Source: Dicaeum eximium (taxonomy: Eukaryota; Chordata; Aves; Passeriformes; Dicaeidae). From it: 64,000 nt of DNA. A program made the translations under genes and the position numbers. The stretch's first letter is position 1, and each line of letters starts with the position of its first letter. Below the pieces are notes generated by a model. It made no database searches. It had not been told where the DNA came from and was given only the letters and a program-made list of their open reading frames with translations. This document shows positions 49,001-62,847 of this stretch, piece by piece. Location: the NCBI GenBank assembly GCA_013396995.1, contig VWZP01010230.1, positions 232,830 to 296,829 on the forward strand, read 5' to 3'.

Positions 49001-49626
49001 AGCCCAGCTGAGCTGCTGAAAGAGAGAGTGTCATTATTAAATTTACTGTTCAATATTTTATATTTCAGATGACATTAAAAGCTAAATAGAATGGGTTCTG
49101 TAAAAGCCCTTGAAGAAATGAGAGTTTAAAAAGAAAAGCTCTAGGTGTTTTAGACAGGTTCACCTTTCATTAGGCACATCAAGTTCAAACATCTCTGACA
49201 AACATTCTGATTTCTGCTAGCAAGTGCCTTGGGAATAAACTGTCTCAGACCCATTGAGTAATGAGGTGGCTAAAGTGCACACTGCCATTGCTGCTACACA
49301 TTCATGCTGGTTTTAGAACCTCCCACACTACTGCAGTCTGACCTTCGGGTCTGAAGTGAGGAAGAAGAAGTAGCGCAACCATTAAAAGATTTTTCCAGTG
49401 GTACAGCAGAGACTTGGGTCTGGATGATTAAGTCTTTTCATGTCACAGCCATTTTATAAGTTTCTTAGATGGAAACTTGCTGGACATTTTCCTTCCATGG
49501 GAAAGCTGACTTCTCTGCAGATTTCTGTAAAAACAAACCCATGCCTGTGTGTGGACTCAAGGACAACAGATGCATTCCTTTGTCTGTCTCCTGATACAGG
49601 AGATGTAGTTTTCTCTTTCTAGCCAA
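40099..49626. other. Intergenic, no gene seen
   Basis: 9.5 kb without a supported gene. Local duplications occur at about 41232-41270 (ATTATTTGCCATTTC twice) and 46873-46908, and a C-run at 44091-44099. The segment 48300-48540 has a dense cluster of forkhead-, homeodomain- and TCF/SOX-like words, reported as a finding. Reading frames up to about 109 codons show no family match or splice context. Confidence 0.6.
46873..46908. repeat. 18-bp perfect tandem duplication
   Basis: AATACTTTCATTCCTCTG occurs twice, head to tail, with no other copy seen nearby. Confidence 0.95.
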
Positions 49627-49812
49627 TGATGTAAAGGTTCTTATCTCTCTAGCTTGGTAAGCAAGAGAGAGTCTTGCTCTGACATGGTGGAGGAAACATG
49701 TAACTGAACGTGGGCAACTTAGCCCTAAAACCTTCTGAATAATGGAGTCATTCTAATAAATCATATAAGCCTTCTGATACTGGAGTCAAGGAGCCTTCAT
49801 TCAACACCCAAC
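49627..49812 (+). mobile_element. Possible LTR remnant
   Basis: An AATAAA (about 49757) is followed by about 50 bp ending in CAACACCCAACA, with purine-rich sequence upstream, as in a retroviral R-U5. No TATA box or inverted ends could be defined, so this is tentative. Confidence 0.25.
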
Positions 49813-50229
49813 ACAAGACCCAGAGAAACAAACATCACTTCCAGATGCACCCACGTCGCTTTTAAAACAACATTTTCATGAGAATGATTTCAAGACAGAT
49901 AGAGAGAAATGATAAATGACAACTGGCAAAGAAGTCATTAAGGCCTGAGAGTATATGCAGAAATGTTTCTTCACGTGGTGTGAGGAAAAACGTGTATACT
50001 TCTCTCAGCAGAGGGTAGTGTTTTGCTTCTAAAATGAACCTGAGGAATATTTAAAAGACGGTTTAAGCAATGAGGTTCAAAAACATTTCTCCTGTGGGAA
50101 AATCAGATCCTAAAACTATCTTTATCATTGCTCATTATTACAGCATGGTCAGGCTGTGTCCCAATAGTTTTGGAAGTTCACCTGTGTGTCTCTGTCAGGA
50201 AAGACCACCCTCAGATTTCTTTATCACTG

Positions 50230-50565
50230 GACTGAGGGTGAAGTCAGGAACTATCAGCAATGGAGGGAGACGGGGAGACTGAATGCTCATCAGAATCCAA
50301 TTTTATTGGAAACTTACAAAGACTTATATACTGTTTCAGAAAACTAGCAATGTTTACTACAAAGGTAACAATCAAACTTATGCATATTACAACATTCCTT
50401 TGCATGAAGTTTCCTTTTCCCAGAAAACTGTCTGATCTTAATGCAGTCTTATCTCAATCTTAGAGTTCCGTTTGCTTCTGCCAAGGCATCCTGTTTATCA
50501 AATCTTTTATTCTGATAAGGTCCAAGGTACTACTATCTGTCTTGTGCATTCCCAAAAGGAACATG
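50230..50565 (-). mobile_element. LTR-like segment, reverse orientation
   Basis: On the - strand a TATATAAG (50330-50323) is followed about 20 bp later by AATAAA (50307-50302) and a short pyrimidine-rich tail. This is a compact promoter-to-poly(A) arrangement typical of avian LTRs. Edges are guessed, and no coding region or target-site duplication was found. Confidence 0.45.
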
Positions 50566-53500
50566 TTAAAGACCATAGGCCCTGGAGACTTTGAGGGAAA
50601 CTCTATGGAAGAGGACTAATTTGAGGCACCAGGATAAAGATTTAAAAATATAAAGTAAGAATTTAATGAGTTTGTTGCAAAGAAATAGAGTGCAAATCAA
50701 GTTATTAATGTTCGAAGAGCCTATATTTGTCATCCCAAAGTGTAGACTATGGAAGAGCTTTACTGATCAGCTCTTTCACACCTTTCTCGTTTGAGAGAAT
50801 GGGAGAACTCAGAGCATGGATGTTTTGGGTTCATGGATCTCATTTGGATGTCCCGGCAGCCTGGAGAGGGAAGTGTCCCATTCCCACAGGCACCACTAGA
50901 GGCCACCGCAAACCTCCACAAAGAGCTGAAAACCCTCTAATTTCCAGCAGAGAGTGAATTTGCAACGAGGAGCCAGAAGGCTCTACTGTGTCCCATATGA
51001 GCGTATGTATCAAGCTCATGTATCCATCAGGTTTTCAATCTTTTTTAAGGGACATTTGTTTTTTCCTTGAAAGAAGGGTTAGATAAAAGAAATATTTTTC
51101 ATCATCATGGGGATTTTTGTGAGGGTAATATATGTCATATCTGCTTCATGGAGGGGAAATATTAGAGATTTATTAAAATATTAAAAATCTATGAGACTTG
51201 CAGAGATTATTAGATATTGTTATTAATTCTTGCTGTCGAAGTATAACCTGCTCACGGCCAGAGATTGTTTAAAGCTTTTTTATTTGCTAGGCCCAGCTGT
51301 CACATATGTTATAATGAAGAAAATGAACCACAACTTTCTTAAAATCCAGCCTTTATTTAATATAATGAACAGTCTTGCACTGAAGTGCTGTTTTTTCTAC
51401 AGCTACACCAGTTTCCAATATTACCTCAGCTTCTATAAACAACATTCACCTGCAGCTGTAGGATCAGGAAGCCTTATGTAGCATTTTTCATGGCTCAATG
51501 CAGACATTTGGCTCAGACAGAGTAAAGAACATAATTAAACTGGAAGGATATAACTATTCCACCTTTCACCCCATTTAGGAGCATGCCCAATGCAACATAT
51601 TTTGCTGTGTCTTAGAAAAATTAAATGGATTATGTTACACTTTGTGACAAGTTATTTCATAAAGAATTGGCTTTTCTCCATGGAAAACCTCTATCACTTT
51701 CACAAGTAAATATTGGCAGCAGTGACCCAAGGTTGTCAAGTCAGCCTTCCACATTATGTTGCACATTGCTTTGTAGTGCATCCTAGTATTAAAGCAAAGT
51801 TCAATTCTGTCAGCTGTGTCTGAATGGAAGAGTCTGGAATTTGGAAAACTGCGCATTTTGGAGCTAAGGAATCAGATCACGTGGAAATATATTTGGAATC
51901 CACACCAATGGGGTGACACTTTTTTCCTAAGTCATTAATGAGAAAGGATGGGATGGTATTGCATGATTAAGTTGGTATTGCATTTTATTCTTTGCATGCT
52001 GGAAGCTGTAGGAAGAGTGGAGCTGGATGCTCCTTCCTAATTTTGTTTGCCTACACCTCACAGTATTTTGTGTCATGCTTCTTATTAATGTGTAAAATAC
52101 CCATTGAAAACCAGCTGATATATTTTAATTGGTTTAAATGGCTTATTTCAGCAGAGAGAAGGAGATTGCACTTTTTCCCATAACACACAGCAATGGAGAT
52201 GTGCTAGATACAGTAGGATGTATTTGTTTTCCTTTTTCTAATTACATATGGGATGTTATCAGATGTGCTCTGGTAAATCCTCAACTCTCTTCAGACTTTT
52301 TGCAGGCTTAAATAAGCCTGGCCAATCTCATGTGCGCATGCTGCTTTTCTCCTCTGATCCTCTGCTTACCTTCAACAACAGTTTTGTTTGGACTGTAACA
52401 GTTTATTTTTTGCCAAAAGGATGTTTTTATCTTGCAAATAAATACACAAGCCCTTGCTTTGCATGCTGTAATGAAGAGTTAAAGTGGTGCATTCCACGGA
52501 GGGAGACTCTGCATGCTTCACTGCCTCATGCCCCTCTGCATCCCAAATGAAGGGCAGCACTGTCAGCTGTGGCATCCACCTTGGGCTGCTGCTCCTGGCT
52601 TCTTGACCTTCATGAATTACATCAATCACAAAGCCAGCAAGATTCTCCAGGAGCCTCTGAGGTGCTGGAAATGCCAAAAAGGTAACTCAATTTTCTCTCC
52701 TCCCCAGCTGTTCCTCCTCCCATAATCTGCTACCTGTTCTCCTTAGGTGCTCAGTTGCTCTCTTGCTCTGCCCAGACTCCCAAAACAGGTGAAAACCATA
52801 GGTACTGTGTGAGAAATGGAAAAATAGAAACTTCCACAGACACAGGAAGGTTTGATTTGCAGCCTTGGAAGAAGCTTGGATTGATGTAAAAATAAAGTAC
52901 ACACACATCAAGTAGAAAAATCATAAACTTATGCTTCTATAGTTACAAGTAAAAATATGCCTTAAGTAAGTAAGAAACTGTTAAATAACATAGTGGAGGG
53001 TTTTATAGTGTAGTAATGTAGAAATGTAATTGTATAGAGTAAGCTAAGGGTTTAGAAGTTATAACAGAGGCATATGTGTGCATGTGTAATAATACCCCAT
53101 TAGATAAAAGTAGTGGTAGAAATAAGTAAAAGTGATAGGTTAGAAAAGCAAAATAAACTCTGTAGCAAGTGTCCATTAGATTAAAAAGTTATATATTACC
53201 TTATAACAAATAAACTTATGGCCATCTTGAGCTACAGCCAACTACTTACTATCTCAAATTTCACAACCTCTGAAACTCATCTTTATTTAAATAATAAATC
53301 ATCTTTAGCCCAATCATGGTCCTATCCCTTTAAATAATACAACGACAATAACAGTACTGTTGTCACCTGTGCTTTGGGGAAAGATCTTCATTAAGTAGTC
53401 GTTCACCAGCTTACATTTAATTCAATGGGAATGAAGTACCTAAAAATGTAACAAGCAGCTTTAAAAACTTTTAAAAAGAATGGTCTCTCCACAGAAGTAC

Positions 53501-56500
53501 TTTAGGTGCAGTAATTCTCTGAAAATATTATGTCTGCATAAGCCTAGATAACTTTAGGTACATAATGCACTTCAGTTAGGAAAATAATTGTGCTGTCTCC
53601 CCTGTAGTCAGAGAGAGAAATGAGCAGCTTGTACCACCCTGATCTCAGCTGCTGTCAGGAGGTGCCTTGCTGTTTCCTAGGGTACTTAGGGTGACAGCAG
53701 TTAAGTGCCTAGAATTAGTTAGCAGAGGACTGGGAACTACTCATCTGTCAATCACTTCGAAGACTGCACCATAGATGTTTTTGAAAGGTATCTTGTTAAC
53801 TTGAAATATGTTTCTTTTTGACGGAGATCAGAATGATTTTTTTTTTTTTAACTAAGGAAAAAACTGGGACTTAAGGCAGATATAAAAATCAAAACAATAG
53901 AAAAGGATGGTTTTGGTTGTAAATGCTCACTTATGTGAAATTTTGACTGGTGCTTTAGAAAGGGTGAGCTCCACACCAAGGAGCTGAGGCACTATAAAGC
54001 ATTCTTTCCATGGTTCATGTTGCCTGCCTTTGCTTCCATGGCAGGTGTTACACACCTGTGGAAAGAGTGCTGCTGTGAGCATACATCTTTAACCCTTTAT
54101 TTCTGGCAAATAATTTCAAAATGGTGCAGAATTTGTACCTTTAAAAGGGAGGTTTCTGAGCAGCAGTCATGGAAATACCAGGCCCTGGCACAGGGTCCCA
54201 CTGGGCTGCTGAATGGATGTTACCATCATCTGTAAAAAAAATTAGCTCTCTAATGAGCTGTGTAAACATACTTCCTTATGGAATCCAGAAGGTACAAAGT
54301 GAGATGATCTTTTGAGTCAGAGGTTCTTTTATTTCTGTTTCTGGTTCTCAGTGTGTACCACACTGTCTGTACTATTATTAGGCCCCTTTGCAGACACAAA
54401 CACGAAACTCATTGGCAGTCACAAGTGGATTAAAGGATTTATCTCAAGAAATGCTCTGGCTGGGGAATGGATGGCAGAAGTAAAAACACTCAGATATTAA
54501 TAATGTGGTTTCTTTCTTGATTTTCTGCTTATGATCTATTTTCACAGCAAGTCATTAGTACTGGAGACTCAAGAAATGGTTGTGTAATAATTTACATAAT
54601 AAATCCTGGCATCAATCTGCAGTACTGACAAACCTATGTTCTGGTGGGCTGAGGCTCATTAGGCATAGCTCTTTCTCACCCACTGCTGTTAGAGATGTTA
54701 AAGGCTGAATTTAGTTAGGTTGGAACTATTCTTGGTCTGAGTTAATGGTATGGACATGTAAAGACACTTAAGAAGGTCTCTCAAAGGCCTGTTTTCAATT
54801 CATAAGAATAGTGTGAACAAATTAGTGGCAAAATCATGAGGATGTGTAAACTCAAAGATTAAATTGACTCAAATTAACAGGAGCATCATGCTGCCCACAA
54901 TGGGGAGATGAATGTGGGCTCTAAACTGCTTCCTACCAGAGCTTTTGCATGGCCACAAATTAGAGGTCTGCTGGAGTCTGCTCCTTCTGTGAGTGCTGCT
55001 TTTAACCAAGTGAAGTCAAGACCTTTATTCCTGCTCCTTAAGAAAGGATTTAATGCAGCAACAGCAGCGTAATGCCTGGGATGATCCCAGTGAAAACTGA
55101 GGAGTTCCAATGGGTGCAAGGTCTGTCTTGCAGACCAAGTGCAAAAGAAGCAAAAGCAACTTTCTTCCACTGGCCAGGGATCTTTGCAGAGCATTAAAAT
55201 TCTCAAGTTGAAACACAGCTTCAGGCTCTAAGAGGGTGCCTTACATAGGGCCTAGTGGAGTTGGTTGAGTTGCTCTGGTGTGAGACTGCTGTGTTACATG
55301 GGGCAGTAGATGGGCACAAGAATTTACAGGTAGTGAGTGCCCTGCAGCACTGTGTGCTCAGACTTTAGGTAAAGACTTTATGAATGTGTATTTCTTACCA
55401 TGTTAAAAGAAATACTGTTATGAGAGGATAGGTTGAATTCCTCATCCTTAGATGGTTCTAGGAGTCACAAATATTACCCCTGTGAAAAACTCCAGAAAAA
55501 GAAATGCTCCAGCTCTATCACTTCGTGAGACTTCTGTTATCAGTTCTGAAAACATTTCACACTTAAAATCAGTGATGCACAAAATACTCATCAGAATTAA
55601 GTTAGCTTCGAGTGGAGCAGGGCTAAAATTGTTTATGCTGCACACTACTGACTGCAAGATGTTGATGAGCTAATTAATGAGTGAAGTTGACTGCCTCAAT
55701 CTGTGGTTATTCAGTGTATTAAAGTAGGTACTTAATGTTGCCTCACAACAGGAAACTTGTGAGGTTGTTAGGGGTTGTATTCTTTCCCCTTGCCCCCAGC
55801 AGCAGGGTCTGAAGGTCTAAGTGAGGAGAAAGGAGGTTTTGGTGTGTTTTGCCTGGGTTCTTGTCCAATATTCTTGATCTAAATTTATTCTTTTTGCCAT
55901 ATTTATTCAACCTTTGTATTTTTGTTGCCTTTATTTATGGAAAGAAGAAAAATAACTTCCCTCTTCCAGTATTTGTGAGCCTGTCTCAGGTGAGATGAGG
56001 GGGCCTTGCATTTCACCTGAGTCTGAGGATGCAAACAGAGCATCCTCAGACTGTGAGATTTCTTTGACCCCTATTTCTTAGAGCAGCAGAGGCTTTAGCA
56101 TCCTGATCAGCTACTTACTTTCCATCAGAAGTATTTATTTCCTTATTTATTGTTTCCTGTGTTGCATGCATTTTTGGTGCTTTGGCCTCTTGCTGTTTGA
56201 GAGAGTAGATTTTTTTTTTGTGGGCCCTGTTTGCTCATCCAGGGTTGGGTTTCTCTGGACAAGGTCTGCCAACTACTCCTAGGATTTATAAAGTAGGAAC
56301 TGCTCGAAGTTATCTCCTTGCTATCCTTCTGGTCTTTGGCTGCTTTCAGTATTTGACTCATGTCTTTGTGCATGGGAGAATTCTGGACTGACTGCATTGA
56401 CTCACAAGTGTGACCAGTTCTGGCTTTATGCCCAACTTTTCTCAATGTCTGTTTTGCCTGTGATGCCAATTTCTTCAAAACATTTAAAACAGCAAAACGT

Positions 56501-57745
56501 TAAAAAAATGGAACCGCTTTCCTACCTAAAACAAACATAAAAATTAAACTAAACCCATCATTTTTTCTAAGTCATGATGATTTGGTTCAGTTCTTAAGTT
56601 TGACTCTTTTGTTATTTCCTTTCCTCAAGAAGAGGTAGGGCAGAAGTTTCTTAAAAAACGTTGAAGGTTGTCGAGTCCAGACCTTCAAAACTTTTATCAG
56701 CCATGCTAATGGAAATATTACAATGTCATGCAAATGTGAATTAGTTGGCAGAACATCTTGTTGCAGCTGGGGAAAAAAGCCCTGCATACTGAATGGCATA
56801 TTTATACTTTTCAATGGCATCCATATTGGCTAAAGTGGAACATATGTAGCTGTACTTTGTAAAAAATAATGAAGTCAAGGATATAAAATAGCTGGGCTTC
56901 TCCAGTATTCAAACACTGGTTCAGATCAACAAATTGAAAAGGTCTTTCAGGATGCTCTTGTGGCTTTGTGCACAAAAGATTAAATCATTCAAAGAACAGG
57001 GCATAAAAATACCATCTGATATATGGATCAAAATAATGCACACTATGCTAGGAAAATAAGACCAGTACAGAAACAGTCTTGAATGAGGTTTAGCATTCAT
57101 TGTTCCCTATAAAATTGATTGACAATTCTTTTTCAACTGTGTAATTTTTAAAAGAGTTACAGGAATTGTTTAGCCCAACCTCATTTATATTTTGAAATAA
57201 AGCTTTGTGTGCTCTTATTCATCATGGCAAGCATAGAAAAAATATCAGCAGTTATCTGATCCTGGCTTTACATAATGCAGCATTAGTCAACAAAGTTTTA
57301 CCTGCATTCCTCCTGTGGGTTACTGGGCTAAATACTGAAAGTCATTACCATTTCATGGCTGCTTGGTATCTTGTTTAAAAAGGAGTTGGAGAGCTCAGCT
57401 TAGCTCCTGATGGATCAGCAGAGCTGTACCAGAGATGCGTAGGCTGTTTTGGACAAAATGAGAACAAACTCAAAAAAATGGAGCTAAACCCCAGATTTAG
57501 GCTACAGTCCAGCAATGAGTTCCATTGTTGTTTCCATGGAGCTCAGTGGAGGATCAGCCACAGTTGTTTTTTAAAAAATATTCTCAAAAGGCCATAATGT
57601 TTCCTGTCTTGCTGGGAGCATGGGAAGAAGAACAGTAATTTTGTGTTATTTTGGCATATCTTCCATGCTTTTCAGTGGAGAACAGAATGGAGACAGGAGC
57701 AAAAGGCAACTATATTGAAACATATTGATTCTTTTTATTACTTTT
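50566..57745. other. Intergenic, no gene seen
   Basis: 7.2 kb. The part 52920-53340 is A-rich with a TAAA/GTAGAAAT-type vocabulary and AATAAA sites that resemble an old LTR, but no boundaries could be set. The - strand frame 56143-56478 lacks an ATG start and any family match. Confidence 0.55.
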
Positions 57746-57904
57746 TTTTTTTTTCTATTTAAACCCCAAAGAAGTTCAGATTTTCAGTTAGTTGTGAAGA
57801 AAGGATTGAAATGATGGATTGAGTTGTTTCTATGCTTCTTTGGGGGAAGATTTTTTTGTGTGTGTGTGTGGGGGGGGGGGTTTTTTGGGTGTTTTTTTTT
57901 CCTT
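57746..57904. repeat. Compound simple repeat (T-run, TG-run, G-run, T-run)
   Basis: A T-run at about 57741-57755 is followed 100 bp later by alternating TG, a ten-base G run and T runs at about 57851-57904. Purely low complexity. The frame on either strand across it is an artefact. Confidence 0.9.
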
Positions 57905-60900
57905 GCAATCTATATTGAAGATTGTAAATTAAAGATATCCCCAGACAGCAGCCTGGATCAGAGTAGCCAAAGAGATGGATGCTACTGCATGAAGCTTCTT
58001 TGTGATTTTGTAGGTGTACTTTAGCTCTCCAACTGCCAATCATCATCTCAGATCTGAACATCCCCACCTGTGGGAGCTGGATCATACCTTTCCAATTTTA
58101 TTTCAGCTGACATGGTTACCATGGCAGAAAGGAAAGAGAGTGTTCTTGAAAAAGGAGCTTTCCCTTATGCTTGTTCCCAACCTGATGCATGCTGCAAAAC
58201 ACTCCAGAGCTTCCACAGCTGCTGTCCTTTCTGTCAAAAAGGCTGATAAAGCATTATATAAACGGCATTCTGAAAGTTGATGGAGATAGGCCTTGCTCTT
58301 TTCCCAAAGCTGCTGAACATCTTTTGAGTGGGGAATGATGCTGCACCAACTCCTGAGAGGAGGGGGGTTATTTTAAGCCAGCTATAATTCTGGGTTTCTG
58401 CAGCTGACAGATACACTGACTGGAGTGGGAGCTGGCTCCTGTCCCTGGAAAGGAAAACAAAAGGTCCTGCACACCCCGGCTTCTAATGCTGCTGATGCCA
58501 GTGAATTACTGCTCAGATTAATGGGACATGACAGTGCAAATGCTTTGAGACATCTCCATTGTGCATCTCACCCACCCATACAGCCTGCTCTGGCAATGCA
58601 AGGCAAAGAGCATTGAGAACTCCCTCCCCGATGGTGATTCACCTCACCTTAGGGTAGGTGGCTGAGCCCTGCCCTGTAGATAAAAAACCTGTGCAAGCTG
58701 GTTGCTTTCAGGTGGGGTCTAGTTAACTAAGTCTGCACAGCTGTAGTTGGTCATCTGAATTCCCTTCCTGCATCTGTGTGCATCTCACTTGGCAAAGGGA
58801 TAAATCCTTCCAAAAACATAGTGGGATATTCATTCTTATCAGAAAGTTACCTGCAGTAACTAGTTTGGAGTACTTAGGTTCTTTGTAATGCTCAAAATGA
58901 TCCCACACCTTCCTGGGAGCCTGTTTTCCAGTTGCTTCATGCTCAGATTGCAGCAGGGCTCATCTCCCAGCCCTTTGGTTTACTTCTTTCCCCACGTCCC
59001 TGATTCTGTGCAGCATTTCAGATACTTTGGATATGTAATCCAGACTGGCATTCCATCTTGATGCTGGTGTTTAAGTTCCTTTCTTGCTCTCCCCAAGTCA
59101 TATCTTTACTTCAGCATTCATGACTTCCTTTCTTTCAAGAAACCCTATTTCCCGTCTTACTTTCCCTGCAGGAGATTAAATTTCATCACAGTCTGAGCAT
59201 CTTTGAATGCTTGTCTGTAACTTGAGATCTGAATTTAGAGCTGCTTTTTATTTCAAGAGCACTGAGCCAACCAAAACAGTCTCAAATTTGTTTAGTGCCA
59301 TGGATATACAGAGAAGCATCTCAATCTGTGCTCTTTGTGTTTTTATTTGCTTCATGAAGGTGCAGGTGTTACTCGATCCTTCTTTTGGTTCTGGAGAAAT
59401 ATGTGCCCATGACATTGTGTTCAGCTGTGAAAGTAAAAATGCAGCTCTCAGTTGAAACAAAAAGATTTTCATACTGTAGGTTTGACAAAACAGTAAAAAG
59501 CAAAACAGTGGATACTTTAGTAATGTATGACTGCCTTGTATAAGTATCTCAGAGCTGTTCATGCTGGAAATACACCCAGCAAATGAGGTAAAATTCAAAA
59601 GTCAAAAGTTAAAGTATTTTTCCTATATACTTTAGATTTGCCATTTTTTGATGTTCAGATATTTGTTACATGTGCTATTTATCCCACTATGTTCACTAAT
59701 TAGAATAAATATCTAAGCAAATTTAGCTTGCTTTCCTGTAACTTAACTTAAACTGAACTCAAACTTTAGATTGCCCTACAAATACCCTGTGGAACCTCAA
59801 GATGCGAATGAAATATCTCTGTAATATTTTTAATACTTAAAAATTAAATTCTCCCTCCACCTCCCAGTTCAAAGGGCATTCAGTGTTCATCTGGGCCTCT
59901 CTGTTTCACTCAGAGAAAAGTAAAGAGTATGGAAAAAATAAGTTGTCCTAATACTGGAGGCAGGAGCAATGAAGAGATGCCGCAAATTCTGTGAGTACTT
60001 GGTGAGTTTTGCTTGTGTTTTACTGGGAAGTCAGATTTTGTGATGGGAGTTTTGTGAAGCAGCCTGTTGGACTCATTGAAGGTGTTGGAATAGCAGACAT
60101 GGGAGGTTTTGCAGTCCTAAGGCAGCCAGAGCAGCTCTAGATCAACTCCACTCTTGCACTGTATACAAGTTGAGGGAGGGGAGTCTTTATCTCCAGAAAT
60201 GCTTAGTCTGACCCTGTTTAGTCAGCTTGTCTGTGACATTTGGCACTGTAATAGATACCAGAGCCTGTCTGTCTTTTTCATCTGACATATTACAATGCTA
60301 GAAAATAAATCCTGGGTGCTGCTGAGCTCCAGCTCCATTTATTAGCTCCCCTCATGTTTGCAGGAGCAGTAGGACCAGTTGTAATTCCTCCAGCATGGAT
60401 TGTGTTCCTTGGTGTCAGAGGAAGCTCCTCCACTCCCTTTGGGTGTCTCTGAGCAGTTTGAAACATGCAAAAGCTGCTGCTTTGAGTTACATTTCTCTCC
60501 CTTTCTTCCACAGCTGAGGTCCTGCCACAAGCTCTTTTTAATTTCTCTACTGTCAAAGGTTACTAGTAAAACATTATCACAGCAACAAGAGGAAGAGAGA
60601 ATAAAGCAGTCAATTCTTGTATTTTTCATTCAATCTTCTGATATCTTGATGTTTTTCTTCAGCTTGTAGTGTCTATTTGCAAGTAATTAGGTGAAAGAAA
60701 GCCAAGTCCTCATAATAATGGAGACCAAGAACATGAACAAGGTCAACATTGAGGCTGAATATTTAATTAAAAGTTGCAGGGTAAACTTTTTAAAAAGTCT
60801 ATGATTTCAAGCATCTCTGACTTTTTTCTTGAGCATCAATTAAGAGATATTATGTTTGGAATCAGACATGTCAGTGAGGTGAATTATATGAAGATTTCTT

Positions 60901-62683
60901 TCCACGTCCTTGTCTCATGATTCAAGTGTCCCTCAGTTGTCTTTTGCAGGTGTTCTGATTTTCAAAATGCTGAGAAGATTATACCTCTAAGGGCTGCCAG
61001 GAGCCAGGGTTTGGTTATGGTCTCCAGCAATGTGGGAAAGCAGTGAAGATGAAGTAGGGGGACATCGATCTCTGTCCAGCAGTGCTGTGTGCTGTGCATT
61101 AAGAAAGTAAGCAGGCGAGTCTTAGAACAGGGGTTTCACAAAATCAGAAGTATGGAAGAGTATCTTGCAAGACTTAAACATTTTTTTATCATTAAAAGTT
61201 AGTTCTCTGTTGTATTTCCAGTCATGGTGCAAAGACAAATGTTCTTTAAGCAAGTGTTAGGACCATTCCCTGTTTTCCTGATGTATTTATTCATCCACCA
61301 ACTCCAAATACAGTTACTGATATTTTAAGTTGCCTTGTTTTTTAACAAGTTCAAGTTTAAAACAAGTGACTGAACATATAATTGCTGGGAATATTCTAAA
61401 TTGAGATGGTTTGGCTTCTGGAACAAAATCAGCTTGTTTCAAATCATATGTAGAAGCTGAAGAAGTTGTGTGAGAATCCTTTATCTTCTGCTGTTACAGG
61501 ATTCTGGAAACAGCATCATGGTGAGGAGATGCTTGGTGCATCTTGGAGCAAACCCCCAGAGGTCAGGCTACTTGGCAAGGACAATGCAGTCCCCACCCAA
61601 GTAGTGCAGACTGTGGGAAGAGACAAATTTTCTTTGGCCAGAACAAACCCCTAGGATCCAAAAGGGCAGGGGATGAAAAGCAGAAAAGGAGAATCATGGA
61701 CAGGAATAACATGTAAGGCTTTACATAAGTTGTCTCACCTTGGCTTACAGTCAGGACATATTATTCTTGGTGGCACTCCAGATCCGTTAAAATTAAGAGA
61801 TTGCAGCAGCCTCAGCTAAACTTCAAACTGGATCATTTACACATTGCTAACATTAAAAAAATTTGCTGTGTGATTCATATTATTATTATTATTATTCTGT
61901 GAGATGCTATTTATTTTATGTTGTTCCCACATTTCCTGGTACTTAAAATACTTTGGAATAACTGCCACCAGAAAATTACATGCTTGTGTTTGTCAAGAAA
62001 TCTAACTGTGAGTATGGGACTTAGGATTTTGGGAGTTGGGATACTACCAGAGAACGCTTGGATTGCAAAAATGCTGAACAATAGAAAAATGAATATTTGT
62101 CTGGAAATAACCTCGTTGACTTCAGAATGCCACAGGGGTGAGGTAAATAAGGCAACAGCCATCTTTGACTTGGGTCTGTCCCAAGTGTTTAAAAAGTTAT
62201 TCTGGTACATAGAAACCTGACTTTTTAATGCAGTCTTAGGACTCAAAGCAACTTTTTGGCTGTGCCCTTCTGAGAGTGGGAATTGCCAGTTAAAAGAAGG
62301 GTGAGGAGAGATGGAGTCTCACTATTTGATAAGTCTGGGAGCTGCACACATACTTGCGGATTGCTGTAGTTGTGTGTCTGATCCTGCTTATGGATGGTCA
62401 CCACAAATTCTACTCAAATGCACATTTTCACTGAGCTTTCTCGTTAAAAACCACAGGATTTTGTTTTAACTTGGCTGCTGCTCTCAGAAGCCCCTTCAAG
62501 GCTGAAAGCTGACCTTTCCCTCAGTGGAACGTGGTGGGTTTTGGTGCTGCACTGCCACAAGTGCCTCCCCATCTCATCACCCATGCTGCAGAGGAAAGTG
62601 GTGTGAATTAAGCTGAACTGACATTTCTGAGGGAAATGACCAGGCCAGTGCTGTACAGAGTGAAGATTCATGTGTTTCTATAC
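57905..62683. other. Intergenic, no gene seen
   Basis: 4.8 kb with no supported exon. A short ATT trinucleotide array lies at about 61878-61896. Otherwise ordinary AT-rich sequence. Confidence 0.6.
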
Positions 62684-62847
62684 TGATGCCTCAGGTTGTA
62701 GCTTTTATATTTTTCAGATTCTGTGCTGCTTTAGTGTGTAGTTCTGATATTCTCATATTAAGGGATGGTGAGCTCTCTTCACAGAGCAAGCAAACAAAAC
62801 AATTCCTTCTCTAGCTGGGGACCAAGGACAACCGATCCAAATCCTGA
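62684..62847 (+). mobile_element. Truncated copy of the LTR-like repeat at 546-1003
   Basis: TGATGC..TCAGGTT, TAGCTTTTATATTTTT, AGATTCTGTGCTGCT, GGATGGTGAGCTCTCTTCAC and ACAATTCCTTCTCTAGCTGG are shared in order with 546-705, same strand. The match is lost at about 62847, so the downstream half with the TATA box and AATAAA is absent or replaced. Confidence 0.85.

Noticed and set aside
56143..56478. 111-codon Lys/Ser/Gln-rich - strand frame
   Set aside because: It begins at a TTG, with no ATG at its start, shows no recognised domain, and has no exon-like boundaries. Chance or very old repeat is more likely.
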